64,000 bases of DNA from Thalassobaculum fulvum (GTDB taxonomy: Bacteria; Pseudomonadota; Alphaproteobacteria; Thalassobaculales; Thalassobaculaceae): NCBI RefSeq assembly GCF_014652915.1, contig NZ_BMZS01000001.1, positions 623,777 to 687,776 on the forward strand. The letters run 5' to 3'. This document shows, piece by piece, positions 45,408-55,031 of this stretch. Below the pieces are notes generated by a model. That model was given only the letters and a program-made list of their open reading frames with translations. It searched no databases and had not been told where the DNA came from. How positions within the stretch are numbered: the stretch's first letter is position 1; each line of letters begins with the position of its first letter. The position numbers were made by a program, and so were the translations under genes.

Positions 45408-45798
45408 CGGCGGGCTCCGAGCTGAGACTGCATCACCTTGGCGCGGAATTCGCGGCCGGTCCAGGTTGCGCTGCAACACGATCGGTTCGGAAGCGACGCG
45501 GTTCTGATGCACAAATGCAGTTTCATTCCGTAATCTATTGAAAAATATGAAAACCAATATTCGGGATTTGATGAAAGCTTGTGTGAAGCACGGGTTTCAT
45601 ATGCGTTTACAGGCTGTTCGGCGCAGGAATTAACCAAAAAATTTAGGGAACAGTTAGGATCTTGGTGACGGAGCGGAACGGACTCGGAAAACCGTAACTC
45701 CGAACGCGGTTGCGCGGAAGTGCCGGGCGGAGTACCGTGTGCCTCGACGGCCAGATATGGCGGTTTTTCGCGCCTCAGCCTCTACAAGTGGTAGGACC
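45408..45798. other. A+T-rich divergent intergenic region
   Basis: This 391-bp gap lies between the divergently transcribed acyl-CoA dehydrogenase and J-domain genes. The part 45530-45660 is strikingly A+T-rich for this genome and probably holds promoters for both. A TGCACAAATGCA motif (45509-45520) is noted but its meaning is uncertain. No gene is supported here. Confidence 0.6.
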
Positions 45799-46464
45799 AT
45801 GCCCGACGCCTCCGCTCCCGCCGGCACCCGCGGGGCCTCCTATATCGTCCCCTGCTCGTCGCGGTTCCGCGATCGGGTGGCCGATCTGGCGGCCCGGCGC
45901 GGCGCCAGCGCGGCCGATCTCGCGCGTGCGGTACTGCTGCTGGTCGGGCCGGACCAGCTGGCGCGGGTTCCGGACCCCGGCGAGCCGGATCCGGCCGACC
46001 GCGAGGCGATCGAGCTGCGGTCGGGGGCGTCCCGGGGCCGGGTGCTGAAGCGCAAGCCGCGGATCCAGATGCGACTTCCGGCGGGTTACCGCGATTCCGA
46101 CCTGCGCCGGGCGCTGGCGCTGGCGCTGCAGATGGCGGAGGGCGAAGCGCAGCTCGCCCTGGTGACGGCGTCCGATCGCCGGGCCGAGGCGGCGGTCGAG
46201 AAGGCCCGCGACGGCCTGGCGGAGGAGAACGCCACGCTCCGCCAGCTGGTCTCCGACCTCGCCACCCCGGTGCTCGAGCGCGGCATCACCGGCCGCTCCG
46301 ACGCGCTGTTCGTGCTCGGATTCCCGCCGACCGCGGTGCCGGATCCGACGACCGTCAAGCGCCGGTGGCGGCGGCTGGCGATGATCTACCACCCGGACTC
46401 CGCGTTCGGCGACCACGAGCGCATGAGCCAGCTCAACCTGGCCCTGTCGCGGCTGCTGGGGTGA
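45799..46464 (+). CDS. C-terminal J-domain protein
   Basis: A protein of 221 residues from the ATG at 45799. The last ~60 residues are a J-domain: LFVLGFPPTAVPDPTTVKRR, then RLAMIYHPDSAFGD with the HPD tripeptide that stimulates DnaK, and MSQLNLALSRLLG. The middle is a helical, coiled-coil-like region (AEAAVEKARDGLAEENATLR). The N-terminus IVPCSSRFRDRVADLAARRG looks like a small DNA- or protein-binding helix pair. No G/F or zinc domain. A specialised DnaK co-chaperone; client unknown. Confidence 0.82.
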   Translation: MPDASAPAGTRGASYIVPCSSRFRDRVADLAARRGASAADLARAVLLLVGPDQLARVPDPGEPDPADREAIELRSGASRGRVLKRKPRIQMRLPAGYRDSDLRRALALALQMAEGEAQLALVTASDRRAEAAVEKARDGLAEENATLRQLVSDLATPVLERGITGRSDALFVLGFPPTAVPDPTTVKRRWRRLAMIYHPDSAFGDHERMSQLNLALSRLLG

Positions 46465-46629
46465 CGATGCCGGTTGACCGGGTCTCCCGCCGCGCGTAAT
46501 TATCTTGCCCATGAATTCGGATCTCCAGCTGCGGGCGTCGCTCCGCATCGGTCGGCGAATTAGCCGCCCGGTCCTCGTAGAGGGCCGGGACCGTGCTGTT
46601 CGTCCGTCCGACATCGTTGGAGATTCCCC

Positions 46630-46941
46630 ATGCTTTCCGAGCGTCTGAACCGCTCCACCGCCCGTTCCCCTTCCGCCGAGCCGCTGCCGCGCGTCGCCTG
46701 CTTCTCGATCCAGGCGGGCGCCGATCCGTCGGTCATGCCGCGGGTCCTCGAACTGTTCGCCAAGCGCGGCATGATCCCGCAGCGCTGGCACAGCGATCTG
46801 GGCGGCCGCCGCCGTGACGAGCTGACGATCGACCTGCAGGTCGACGGCCTCGACCGCGCCAAGGCCGAGCTGATCGCCCACGCGATCCGCCAGATGGTCA
46901 CCGTGACCAGCGTGCTGACCAGCGAGAAGAGCTACGCCTGA
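46630..46941 (+). CDS. ACT-domain protein resembling acetolactate synthase small subunit
   Basis: A protein of 103 residues. The ACT fold is suggested by RVACFSIQAGADPSVMPRVLELFAKRGMIP (in part), ELTIDLQVDGLD and a final VTVTSVLTSEKSYA. ACT proteins of this size bind amino acids or resemble IlvM/IlvN-type regulators, but the key valine-binding pattern of IlvN is not clear. There is no partner gene nearby. The N-terminal 20 residues are disordered. Confidence 0.72.
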   Translation: MLSERLNRSTARSPSAEPLPRVACFSIQAGADPSVMPRVLELFAKRGMIPQRWHSDLGGRRRDELTIDLQVDGLDRAKAELIAHAIRQMVTVTSVLTSEKSYA

Positions 46942-46967
46942 GGCGTGACGGCCGTTTCCCCATTTTC

Positions 46968-47111
46968 CTCATCCCGGCCGCCGCGCAGCGGTGAGCCGGG
47001 ACCCATGCTGCGGCCGATGGATGGGTCCCGGATCGCCCCCGGCTCAGAGCCGGGGTCGTCCGGGATGAGGGGCAGGGGCTCCGGGGGCGTCCGGGATGAG
47101 GGGCAGGGGCT
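46968..47111. repeat. REP/BIME-like element, copy 5, with 24-bp tandem duplication
   Basis: CTCATCCCGG to CCGGGACCCAT (46968-47005), then ATGGGTCCCGG to CCGGGATGAG (47021-47069), so GGGTCC arms face inward. The right end is duplicated: an identical 24-base segment occurs at 47057-47080 and 47088-47111. It fills the gap between the ACT and Nudix genes. Confidence 0.8.
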
Positions 47112-47177
47112 GGGGTGCGGCCCGGGACGACGGCGGGCAGGGTTGCGGCGGGGACGCCGCCGGGGCATAGACGCTGC

Positions 47178-48032
47178 ATGGCCTTTCTCGACCACGTCCG
47201 CGCCTGCAACGCGTTCTCGCTCGCCGACTTCGTGCCGTTCCATGTCGGGCCGGCCAAGGTCGGCTGGATCCGCCGGCCGCTCAGCCTGGAGCTGATGCGG
47301 TTCGGCTCGCTGTTCCACGTGTTCGAGGATCTCGTCCACCTGGAGCCGAACCTGACCACGCCCGGGGACCGGACCAGGGCGGTCGCCGACGCGCTGGCCG
47401 CGCTGGCGGAGGACGGCGTGATCAGCCGGCTGCGCGGCGAGGCCTATCCGGTGATCGAGCGCCTGGGAGCGGAGCCGCTGTTCGAGATCGACCGCGGCGT
47501 GGCGACCGAGTTCGGCATCGTCAACCGCGGCTTCCACCTGAACGGGCTGGTCGGCGACGGTGCCGAAACCCGGATGTGGGTGGCACGCCGGGCGCTGACC
47601 AAGAGCACCTATCCCGGCCGGCTGGACAACATGGTCGCCGGCGGCCACCCGGCCGGCCTGTCGGCGCGCGAGAACCTGCTGAAGGAATGCGCCGAGGAGG
47701 CCGGCATTCCCGAGACCCTGGCGGCCCGCGCCCGGCCGGTGTCGATGGTCAGCTACACCATGGAGGTGCCGCAGGGGCTGCGCCGGCACGCCTTCTGGTC
47801 CTACGACCTGCAGGTGCCCGAGGACTTCACGCCGGTGCCGGTCGACGGCGAGGTCCACGAGTTCCGGCTGATGCCGGTCGACGAGGTGGCGCGGATCGTC
47901 GAGACCTCGGACGAGTTCAAGTACAACTGCAACCTGGTGGTCATCGACTGGCTGATGCGCACCGGCCGGATCGACGCCGAGCACCCGGACTTCCACGCGC
48001 TCTCGGTCGGGCTGCACCAGCCCTGGCCCTGA
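47178..48032 (+). CDS. Nudix hydrolase with DUF4743 N-terminal domain
   Basis: A protein of 284 residues. The N-terminal half (ACNAFSLADFVPFHVGPAKVGWI) matches the DUF4743 type also found before Nudix domains in eukaryotes. The Nudix box is GGHPAGLSARENLLKECAEEAGI, shown here only in key residues: the G-x5-E, R-E and E-E-x-G positions are all kept. Related proteins hydrolyse diphosphates, including damaged thiamine diphosphate forms. The ATG at 47178 is directly before the domain. Not in an operon. Confidence 0.86.
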   Translation: MAFLDHVRACNAFSLADFVPFHVGPAKVGWIRRPLSLELMRFGSLFHVFEDLVHLEPNLTTPGDRTRAVADALAALAEDGVISRLRGEAYPVIERLGAEPLFEIDRGVATEFGIVNRGFHLNGLVGDGAETRMWVARRALTKSTYPGRLDNMVAGGHPAGLSARENLLKECAEEAGIPETLAARARPVSMVSYTMEVPQGLRRHAFWSYDLQVPEDFTPVPVDGEVHEFRLMPVDEVARIVETSDEFKYNCNLVVIDWLMRTGRIDAEHPDFHALSVGLHQPWP

Positions 48033-48047
48033 CGGCGGCGAGAGGCG

Positions 48048-48605
48048 TCAGCGCTCGGTGCCGGCGACCGCGACCAGCGGACAGTCCGGCAGGACGTTCG
48101 ACAACGTCCGGGCGACGCCGATCTGCATGTGGGCGGACATCACGTGGGTCAGGTCGCCGCCGTCCGACATCGGCAGGTCGAGCGCCACCACCTTGACGTG
48201 CTCGCGTCCGTGCAGCGTGAGATACCCCGAGGCGATGCCGAGGAACGGATCGTCGTCCATGGCCTGGAAATAGCGCCGCTCGATCTGCCAGGCCTCCGGG
48301 CTGGAGGACAGTTCGCCGAGGGTCCGGCCGGTGTAGTCGACCCGCCACCAGTCGCGGAGCTGCGTGCCCCAGAGGGTGAAGCGGAGATCGAACGGGTCGC
48401 GCTCGATCCGGGCGATGAATACCCGGCCGAGCCAGGACGCGAAGTCCTCGATATCGAAATCCGCGCGGGCCGGCAGCCGGCGTCCGCCGCGCCGGTCCTG
48501 CCAGAGCCCGACGAGATCCTCGAACGGCCCCAGCCGCCAGGGCGCGGTGTCCAAGGGACACCTCGCGTAGTGCCAGTCGGTCGAGGTTGCGGCGTCCTTG
48601 CCCAT
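48048..48605 (-). CDS. PAS-fold (PAS_5-like) sensor protein, second member
   Basis: A soluble protein of 185 residues. It shares the layout of the protein at 22483: a short N-terminus, FEDLVGLWQDRRGGRRLPAR, DFASWLGRVFIARIERDPFD, LRFTLWGTQLRDWWRVDYTG and a closing strand region DLTHVMSAHMQIGVART. No effector or enzymatic domain. Convergent with the Nudix gene. Function unknown. Confidence 0.8.
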   Translation of the reverse strand: MGKDAATSTDWHYARCPLDTAPWRLGPFEDLVGLWQDRRGGRRLPARADFDIEDFASWLGRVFIARIERDPFDLRFTLWGTQLRDWWRVDYTGRTLGELSSSPEAWQIERRYFQAMDDDPFLGIASGYLTLHGREHVKVVALDLPMSDGGDLTHVMSAHMQIGVARTLSNVLPDCPLVAVAGTER

Positions 48606-48710
48606 CGGCCCCCTTCAGGCAGACGGTGTCCGGTGGTCACGCAGCGCCTATCCTCGGCCACCGGGGGGCGGAGCGCAACGCCAACCGCCCATCCGGACCG
48701 GGGCCCGGGC

Positions 48711-51110
48711 TCAGCCGCGCAGCGTGCCGCCGGTGTGCTTGCCGACCGCCTCGACGATCTTCCTGGCCACCGCCTCGATCTGCTCGTCGGTCAGGGTCGC
48801 CGTGCGCGGCTGCAGGGTGACCTCGATCGCGATCGACTTGGAGTCCTCCGGCAGGCCCTTGCCCCGGTACTCGTCGAACACCCGCACCCCGTCGATCAGT
48901 GCCTTGTCGGCGCCGGCGGCGGCCCGCGCCACCTTGTCGGCCGGGACGTCCTCGGCGACCACGAAGGCGAAATCGCGGACCAGCGCCTGGAACGGGATGC
49001 GCTCCAGCAGCGGCTTCTGCGGGCCCTTGCGCTTCGGCATCGGCACCACGTCCAGCAGCACCTCGAAGGCGACCGCCGGGCCGCGCAGGTCGAAGGCCTC
49101 GAGGATCCGCGGGTGCAGCTCGCCGAACCGGGCCAGCACCTTCGGGCCGAGCCGCAGGCAGCCGGAGCGGCCCGGGTGGTACCAGGACGGCGCGTCGGTG
49201 GTGACCTGCAGGTTGGCGGTCGGGGCCTCCAGGGCCTCCAGCAGCTCGACCGCGTCGGCCTTGGCGTCGAACACGTCGACCGCCCGGTCGGCCTTGCGGA
49301 CGTCGCGCGGGCCGGTGCGGCCGTGGCGCAGGCCGGCGGCGACCCAGGCCTGGTCCTCCGGGCGGTCGCCGGCATATTCCGGGCCGACCTCGAACAGCGC
49401 CAGGTCGGGATAGCCCTGGTTGGCGTTGCGGGCCGCGGCGGCCAGCAGGTTCGGCAGGATCGCCGGCCGCATCACGTCCAGGTCGGCGCTGATCGGGTTG
49501 ACCAGGGTGCGCTCCGCCCCGACGCCGCCGAACAGCGCGGCGTGCTTCGCCGGCAGGAACGAGAAGGTCACCGCCTCGATCAGGCCGCGGCCGGCCAGCG
49601 CCCGCTTGGCGAGCCGGCGCCGGTTCTGCTCGGGGGTCAGTGCCGGGTGCGGGACGCTGCCGTCGCGCTCCAGCGACACCGGCCGGATCTCGTCGTAGCC
49701 GAACACCCGGACCACTTCCTCGACCAGGTCGGCCTCGCCGTCGATGTCGCCGCGCCAGGGCGGCGGGGTGACGGAAGTGGCCTCCCCGGCGCCCGACACC
49801 TCGAAGCCGAGCACGCCGAGAATCCGCCTCGCCTCGTCCTCCGGCACCTCGACGCCGCACAGCCCGGCGATCCGCGAGTGGCGCAGCGGGATCTGCCGGC
49901 GCCAGTCCGGCTCGGTGCCGGCGACCACCAGCTCGCTGGCCTCGCCGCCGCAGATCTCCTGCACCAGCCGGGTCGCGACCTCGGCGCCCCAGAACGGCGA
50001 GGTCTGGTCGAGCCCGCGCTCGAACCGGTAGCGGGCGTCGGACTGCAGGCCGAGCTTGCGCCCGGTGGCGGCGACCGAGGTCGGGTCGAAGATCGCGACC
50101 TCGAGGAACATGTCGGTGGTCTCGTCGGACACGCCCGAGCGCTCGCCGCCCATGACGCCGGCCAGATCGTCCGGGCCGTGGTCGTCGCCGATGACCAGCA
50201 TGTCCTCGTCGAACGCGTACTCGCGACCGTTCAGCGCCAGGTACTTCTCGCCGGGCCGGGCCAGCCGGATCACCAGGTCGCCGGTCACCTTGGCCGGGTC
50301 GTAGGCGTGCAGCGGCCGGCCGAGGTCGAGCATCACGTAGTTGGTGATGTCGACCAGCGCCGAGATCGGCCGCAGCCCGACGGCCCGCAGCCGGTCCTGC
50401 ATCCATTTCGGGCTCGGACCGTTCCTGACGCCGCGGAAGTAGCGGCCCGCAACGATCGGCGCGAGGTGCTCGCGGCCGGAGGGCAGGTCGATCCGCCACT
50501 TCAGCGGGCTCTGGAACGTCCCCGCGACCGGCGAGGTGTCGAGCGGCTTCAGGGTGCCGACGCCGGCGGCCGCCAGGTCGCGGGCGATGCCGCGCACGCC
50601 GAGGCAGTCGCCGCGGTTCGGGGTGATCGCGACGTCGATCACCGGATCGTCCAGCCCGGCCCATTCGGCCCAGTTCGCGCCGGTCGGGGCGTCGGCCGGA
50701 AGGTCGATGATGCCCTCGTGGTCGTCCGACAGCCCGAGCTCGCGCTCGGACAGCAGCATGCCGTTGGATTCCTCGCCGCGGATCACACCCTTCTTCAGGT
50801 CGATTCCGGTGCCGGGAATGTGGGTGCCGGACGGCGCGAACACGCCCTTCATGCCGGTGCGGGCGTTCGGGGCGCCGCACACCACCTGCACGACCCCGTC
50901 GCCGGCGTCGACCTTGCAGACCCGCAGCCGGTCGGCGTTCGGGTGCTGCACCGCCTCGACAACATGGGCGATGCGGAACGGCTTGAACGCCGCCGCGCGG
51001 TCCTCGACGCCCTCCAGCTCGAGTCCGAGCATGGTCAGCCGGTCGGTGATCTCGGTCAGCGACGCGTCGGTGTCGAGATGGGCCTTCAGCCAGCTCAAGG
51101 TGAACTTCAT
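48711..51110 (-). CDS. pheT: Phenylalanine--tRNA ligase beta subunit
   Basis: 799 residues, the normal size. The N-terminal tRNA-binding OB domain shows VQHPNADRLRVCKVDAG and VVCGAPNARTGMK. Others are the B3/B4 editing region (PNRGDCLGVRGIARDLAA), the B5 domain (GFEVSGAGEATSVTPPPWRGDI in part), the catalytic-like domain (NRRRLAKRALAGRGLIEAVTFSF in part) and the C-terminal ferredoxin-like anticodon domain (RDFAFVVAEDVPADKV). It follows pheS by 3 bp. The rplT-rpmI genes that usually precede pheS lie 7.7 kb away. Confidence 0.97.
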   Translation of the reverse strand: MKFTLSWLKAHLDTDASLTEITDRLTMLGLELEGVEDRAAAFKPFRIAHVVEAVQHPNADRLRVCKVDAGDGVVQVVCGAPNARTGMKGVFAPSGTHIPGTGIDLKKGVIRGEESNGMLLSERELGLSDDHEGIIDLPADAPTGANWAEWAGLDDPVIDVAITPNRGDCLGVRGIARDLAAAGVGTLKPLDTSPVAGTFQSPLKWRIDLPSGREHLAPIVAGRYFRGVRNGPSPKWMQDRLRAVGLRPISALVDITNYVMLDLGRPLHAYDPAKVTGDLVIRLARPGEKYLALNGREYAFDEDMLVIGDDHGPDDLAGVMGGERSGVSDETTDMFLEVAIFDPTSVAATGRKLGLQSDARYRFERGLDQTSPFWGAEVATRLVQEICGGEASELVVAGTEPDWRRQIPLRHSRIAGLCGVEVPEDEARRILGVLGFEVSGAGEATSVTPPPWRGDIDGEADLVEEVVRVFGYDEIRPVSLERDGSVPHPALTPEQNRRRLAKRALAGRGLIEAVTFSFLPAKHAALFGGVGAERTLVNPISADLDVMRPAILPNLLAAAARNANQGYPDLALFEVGPEYAGDRPEDQAWVAAGLRHGRTGPRDVRKADRAVDVFDAKADAVELLEALEAPTANLQVTTDAPSWYHPGRSGCLRLGPKVLARFGELHPRILEAFDLRGPAVAFEVLLDVVPMPKRKGPQKPLLERIPFQALVRDFAFVVAEDVPADKVARAAAGADKALIDGVRVFDEYRGKGLPEDSKSIAIEVTLQPRTATLTDEQIEAVARKIVEAVGKHTGGTLRG

Positions 51111-51113
51111 GGC

Positions 51114-52184
51114 TCAGAGCCCTCCCGCGATGGTCGGCTGGGCGATCGGCACGAAGCCGTAGTGGCGCAGCCAGCGCAGGTCGCTGTCGTAGAACGGCCT
51201 GAGGTCCGGGATGCCGTATTTCAGCATGGCGATGCGCTCGATCCCCATGCCGAAGGCGAAGCCCTGGTACTCGGACGGGTCGATGCCGGCGTTCGCCAGC
51301 ACCCGCGGGTTGACCATGCCGGAGCCGAGGATCTCCAGCCAGTCGCCGTAGTTGCCGATCTTCAGCTCGCCGCCCCTGCGCGAGCAGCCGATGTCGACCT
51401 CGGCCGACGGCTCGGTGAACGGGAAGTAGGACGGCCGGAACCGCACCGGCAGGTCGTCGATCCCGAAGAACGCCCGGCAGAAGTCGATCAGGCAGCCCTT
51501 GAGGTGGCCCATATGGGTCTTCTTGTCGACCACCAGTCCCTCGACCTGATGGAACATCGGCGAGTGCGTGGCGTCGTGGTCGGAGCGGAAGGTGCGGCCC
51601 GGCACGATGATGCGGATCGGCGGCGGCGATTTCTCCATCGCCCGGATCTGCACCGGCGAGGTGTGGGTACGCAGCACCTTGCGGCGGCCCTCGGCGTCCG
51701 GCTGCAGGTAGAAGGTGTCGTGCTCCTGCCGCGCCGGATGGTCCTCGGGGATGTTGAGGGCCGTGAAGTTGTAGTAGTCGCTCTCGATGTCCGGGCCCTC
51801 GGCCACCGTGAAGCCCATCTGGCAGAAGATCGCCGTCAGCTCGTCGATGGTCTGGGTGATCGGGTGGATGCGGCCGTGCGGCTCCGGGCGGGGCGGCAGC
51901 GAGACGTCGATGCGCTCGCGCCCCAGGCGGGCGTCCAGGGCGGCATCGGCCAGCGCCGCGCGGCGCGTCTCGATCGCCGCGGTGACCGCGTCCTTGACGG
52001 CATTCAGCGCCTGGCCGGCGGCCCGCCGGGCGTCCGGGTCGAGCCCGCCCAGGGTCTTCATGCGCTCGGTGATCCGGCCCTTCTTGCCGAGGGTGCCGAT
52101 GCGCACCTGCTCCAGCGCTTCCAGGTCGCCGGCCTGCTCCACCTCGGCCAGCAGCTCGGCGCGCAACGCGTCCACGTTATCCAT
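51114..52184 (-). CDS. pheS: Phenylalanine--tRNA ligase alpha subunit
   Basis: The class II catalytic subunit, 356 residues. The N-terminal coiled coil ([20 protein letters not shown]) is followed by [19 protein letters not shown], motif 2 [13 protein letters not shown] with [36 protein letters not shown] and motif 3 [18 protein letters not shown]. It starts with ATG at 52184. A pentapeptide-repeat gene ends 59 bp upstream on the same strand, where rplT would be expected. Confidence 0.97.
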   Translation of the reverse strand: MDNVDALRAELLAEVEQAGDLEALEQVRIGTLGKKGRITERMKTLGGLDPDARRAAGQALNAVKDAVTAAIETRRAALADAALDARLGRERIDVSLPPRPEPHGRIHPITQTIDELTAIFCQMGFTVAEGPDIESDYYNFTALNIPEDHPARQEHDTFYLQPDAEGRRKVLRTHTSPVQIRAMEKSPPPIRIIVPGRTFRSDHDATHSPMFHQVEGLVVDKKTHMGHLKGCLIDFCRAFFGIDDLPVRFRPSYFPFTEPSAEVDIGCSRRGGELKIGNYGDWLEILGSGMVNPRVLANAGIDPSEYQGFAFGMGIERIAMLKYGIPDLRPFYDSDLRWLRHYGFVPIAQPTIAGGL

Positions 52185-52243
52185 GCCGTCCCCGAATGTC
52201 GGACATCCTCTGTCGAGGGCGCCGTTTTAGCGGGTCGCGCGCG

Positions 52244-52924
52244 TCAAGGCGAGTGCTGGATGGACGCGGACGGGATCGCGGCGGTCGCGCGGTCGGCGCC
52301 GGACAGGCCGAGGGCGGCATGCAGCGCCCGCGGATCGCACGCGCTGAGGCCGATCTTGCCGTTCTGGTTGGCGGCCGGGGCGGCCTTCGGCGGCTGCAGC
52401 CGGGCATTCTCGAAGTCGCAGTCGACGATTTCGGCGGACTTGAAGCTGACGTTCTGCAGGTCGGCGCCCCGGAACGAGCAGCCGGTGATCCGGGCCCGCC
52501 GGAACCGGGCGCCGCCGAGCCGGGCCGGCCATTCGGCGCGGACCGTACCGCCGTCGTCGCCGACGATCTGGATCGGCTCGAAGCGGGTGTCGGCGATCTG
52601 CGCCCGGTCGAACACCGCCAGGCCGAGATCGGCGCCGTCGAAACAGGCGGCCCGGATGGTGGCGCCGTCCAGGTGGGCGCCGCGCAGCCGAGCCAGCCGG
52701 AACCGGGCCCGGTCGAGGCGGGCGCCGCGGAGATCCGCGCCGGTCAGGTCGGCACCGCTGAGTTCAACGCCGGTCAGGTCCTGGTCGCGCAGGTCATGGT
52801 CCTGGAGCTCGGCCCGGGCGCCCCGGCGGCCGTCGGTATCGAGCCACAGCCGGTGCGCACGGATGACCTTCCGGAGGTCCGGCGACAGGGTGCCTTCGCC
52901 GTCCGCCCGCCGCCCGCGCTTCAT
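52244..52924 (-). CDS. Pentapeptide repeat protein
   Basis: A protein of 226 residues. Between about residues 40 and 180 it carries runs of A(D/N)LxG-type pentapeptides, for example DLTGVELSGADLTGADLRGA and LDRARFRLARLRGAHLDGAT, which form a right-handed quadrilateral beta-helix. The repeat run is broken once by a loop (QIVGDDGGTVRAEWPARLG). No enzyme or membrane signature. The function is not predictable; it lies between pheS and the TRAP genes. Confidence 0.88.
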   Translation of the reverse strand: MKRGRRADGEGTLSPDLRKVIRAHRLWLDTDGRRGARAELQDHDLRDQDLTGVELSGADLTGADLRGARLDRARFRLARLRGAHLDGATIRAACFDGADLGLAVFDRAQIADTRFEPIQIVGDDGGTVRAEWPARLGGARFRRARITGCSFRGADLQNVSFKSAEIVDCDFENARLQPPKAAPAANQNGKIGLSACDPRALHAALGLSGADRATAAIPSASIQHSP

Positions 52925-53031
52925 GCCTGCCCCCCGACGCTGCCATACCAGCGCCGTGACCCTACGCCCGGTTCGTTAAGCCCCGGTGTAAGGTCGTCGT
53001 GAAGATCCGGTAAACGTGCCCGGTGCGGCGG

Positions 53032-54336
53032 TCAGCCGATGAACTTCGGCATGATCAGGCGGGGCAGCGCCAGGATCGCCTCGGGGAACAGGATGACGAA
53101 CAGCAGCACGCCCAGCATCGGCAGCAGGATGATCCCGACGTCCTTCAGCGCGTGTACCAGCTTGATCTGGCCGATCGAGCTGGCGATCAGCAGGCACAGC
53201 CCGTAGGGCGGCGTCACCAGCCCGAAGGCGAGCGAGACGACGCCGATGATCGCGAAGTGGATCGGGTGCATGCCGGCCGCCTGGGCCACCGGGAACAGCA
53301 CGGTGCCGAGGATGATGATCGCCGGGATCGCGTCGATGAACATGCCGACGATCAGGAACGAGGCGGCGACCAGCAGGCCGGTCTCGACCGGGCCGCTGCC
53401 CCAGGCCGCCATCACCGTCACCAGCGCCTTCGGGATCTGGAAGAACGCCAGGATCCAGCCGAAGGCCGACGCGGTGCCGATGCAGAACAACGAGATGGCG
53501 GCGAACCGGGCGCTGTCGTACAGCACCTTCGGCAGGGTCCGGAAGGTCACGGTCCGGTACACGAACAGGCCGATCGCCAGGGCGTACAGCACCGCCACCA
53601 CCGACGCCTCGGTCGGGGTGAAGAACCCGCCGACGATACCGCCGACGATGATCAGCGGGGTCATCAGCGGCAGTACCGCGCTGCCGATCGCGCGCCCGAC
53701 CTCGGGCATGGTCGAGCGGGCGTACACCGGATAGCCGCGGCGGATCGCGTAGATGTAGACCAGCCCCATCATCGAGCCGGCGATCAGGATGCCGGGTAGC
53801 ACGCCGGCCAGGAACAGGCCGCCGATCGACACCGACATCAGCCCGCCCCACACCACCATCAGGATGCTCGGCGGGATGATCACGCCCATGACCGACGAGC
53901 AGGCGGTGATGGCGACCGAGAAGCTGGAATCGTAGCCCTGCTTCTTCATCTGCGGGATCAGCAGCGAGCCGATGCCGGCGGCGTCGGCGGTCGACGAGCC
54001 GGAGATGCCGGCGAACAGCATCGAGACCACCACGTTGATGTGCCCGAGCCCGCCCGGCAGATGGCCGACCAGCGCCTTCGACAGGTCGATCAGTCGCTGG
54101 GTGATGCCGGCCGAGTTCATCAGGTTGGCGGCCAGCAGGAAGAACGGCACCGCCAGCAGCACGAACGAGTTGTAGGAGACGAACATCTGGTCGAACAGCA
54201 AGGTCGGCGACAGCCGGTCCGACAGGAAGAACACCGGCACGCAGGCCAGCCCGAGCGCGAACGCCACCGGCACCCGCAGGATCACCAGGACGCCGAACGT
54301 CCCGAACAGGATGGCGGCGACCTCACCCGGCGACAT
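53032..54336 (-). CDS. dctM: TRAP transporter large permease (DctM-like)
   Basis: The 12-helix ion-coupled permease subunit, 434 residues from the ATG at 54336. Landmarks are FGVLVILRVPVAFALGLACV, FFLLAANLMNSAGITQRLID, MLFAGISGSSTADAAGIGSL, MGVIIPPSILMVVWGG, GGFFTPTEASVVAVLYAL and VSLAFGLVTPPYGLCLLI, all typical of DctM. The start overlaps the end of dctQ by 14 bp. It is the last gene of the dctPQM unit; a half-site of the LacI operator just beyond it is considered chance. Confidence 0.95.
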   Translation of the reverse strand: MSPGEVAAILFGTFGVLVILRVPVAFALGLACVPVFFLSDRLSPTLLFDQMFVSYNSFVLLAVPFFLLAANLMNSAGITQRLIDLSKALVGHLPGGLGHINVVVSMLFAGISGSSTADAAGIGSLLIPQMKKQGYDSSFSVAITACSSVMGVIIPPSILMVVWGGLMSVSIGGLFLAGVLPGILIAGSMMGLVYIYAIRRGYPVYARSTMPEVGRAIGSAVLPLMTPLIIVGGIVGGFFTPTEASVVAVLYALAIGLFVYRTVTFRTLPKVLYDSARFAAISLFCIGTASAFGWILAFFQIPKALVTVMAAWGSGPVETGLLVAASFLIVGMFIDAIPAIIILGTVLFPVAQAAGMHPIHFAIIGVVSLAFGLVTPPYGLCLLIASSIGQIKLVHALKDVGIILLPMLGVLLFVILFPEAILALPRLIMPKFIG

Positions 54337-54829
54337 CGGTATCCTCCTGCGCGCCGCCGCCACGGATCTTGCGGATGTCGGTCGCCAGCTTTTCGATCAG
54401 GAACAGGGTCCACACCACGCCGGCCAGCGGCCAGGCGGCGTAGATCGCGATCATCGGCAGGTCGGCGATCTCCGACGACTGCAGCAGGCCCTCGTCGGCG
54501 AACTGCTTGCCGTACCAGATGAAGCACAGCGCCAGCGCGAACATGATCAGGTGGACCACCAGCCGGGCCCAGCCCTCGCCGGCGGCGGTCCGCGGGTGCG
54601 GCAGCACGTCGACGTCGAAATGGCTGTCGTCGCGCACCGCGATCATCGCGCCCAGCATGATGATCCAAACGAAGCAGAACCGCGCGACCTCCTCGGTCCA
54701 GATGTAGCGCGGCACGAAGTCGATGTAGCGGGCCAGGATCTGCAGCGTCACCGGCACGATCAGCAGCGCGATCAGCGCGGTGATCGCGATCCGCAGGGCG
54801 CGGTCGATGTGGTCGAGAACTCGGGTCAT
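54323..54829 (-). CDS. dctQ: TRAP transporter small permease (DctQ-like)
   Basis: A four-helix inner-membrane subunit of 168 residues. Family features are DHIDRALRIAITALIALLI, LQILARYIDFVPRYIWTEEV, ARFCFVWIIMLGAMIAVRDD and SHFDVDVLP. The C-terminus extends after the last helix with KLATDIRKIRGGG. It overlaps dctM. A repeat element lies between dctP and dctQ, so the operon mRNA contains the folded element. Confidence 0.93.
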   Translation of the reverse strand: MTRVLDHIDRALRIAITALIALLIVPVTLQILARYIDFVPRYIWTEEVARFCFVWIIMLGAMIAVRDDSHFDVDVLPHPRTAAGEGWARLVVHLIMFALALCFIWYGKQFADEGLLQSSEIADLPMIAIYAAWPLAGVVWTLFLIEKLATDIRKIRGGGAQEDTDVAG

Positions 54830-54884
54830 GGAGAAGCGGACGCTCGGGGTTCGAGAATGGCGGGAGGCATGCGCCCCCTTTTGT

Positions 54885-54987
54885 CGTCATCCCGGAGCGC
54901 GCCGCCACCGGCGGCACGCATCCGGGACCCACCCGTCGCCCCGTGGATCCCGGATCGGCTCCCCTGGGGAAGCCGTCCGGGATGACG
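54885..54987. repeat. REP/BIME-like element, copy 6, inside the TRAP operon
   Basis: CGTCATCCCGG to CCGGGACCCAC (54885-54932) followed by GTGGATCCCGG to CCGGGATGACG (54943-54987), arms facing inward. It occupies the dctP-dctQ gap. In this position such elements can lower expression of the downstream permease genes relative to the binding protein, which is inference. Confidence 0.8.
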
Positions 54988-55031
54988 GCTGTCTGGGCGG
55001 ATGTTGCCGGCGACGCGGCGGTCGTCCGCCG

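Noticed and set aside
45509..45520. A RamB/ScfR-type regulator site before the Mcd-type gene (TGCACAAATGCA)
   Set aside because: Only one weak palindrome; spacing and flanks do not fit what I know of these motifs.
48129..52979. A 1616-codon open frame antisense to pheT-pheS
   Set aside because: It is a shadow of real genes in G+C-rich DNA, composed of low-complexity R/G/V/D-rich sequence without domains.
53009..53016. A further LacI operator near the end of dctM
   Set aside because: Only the half-site GGTAAACG is present; the second half does not match and it lies at a 3' end.
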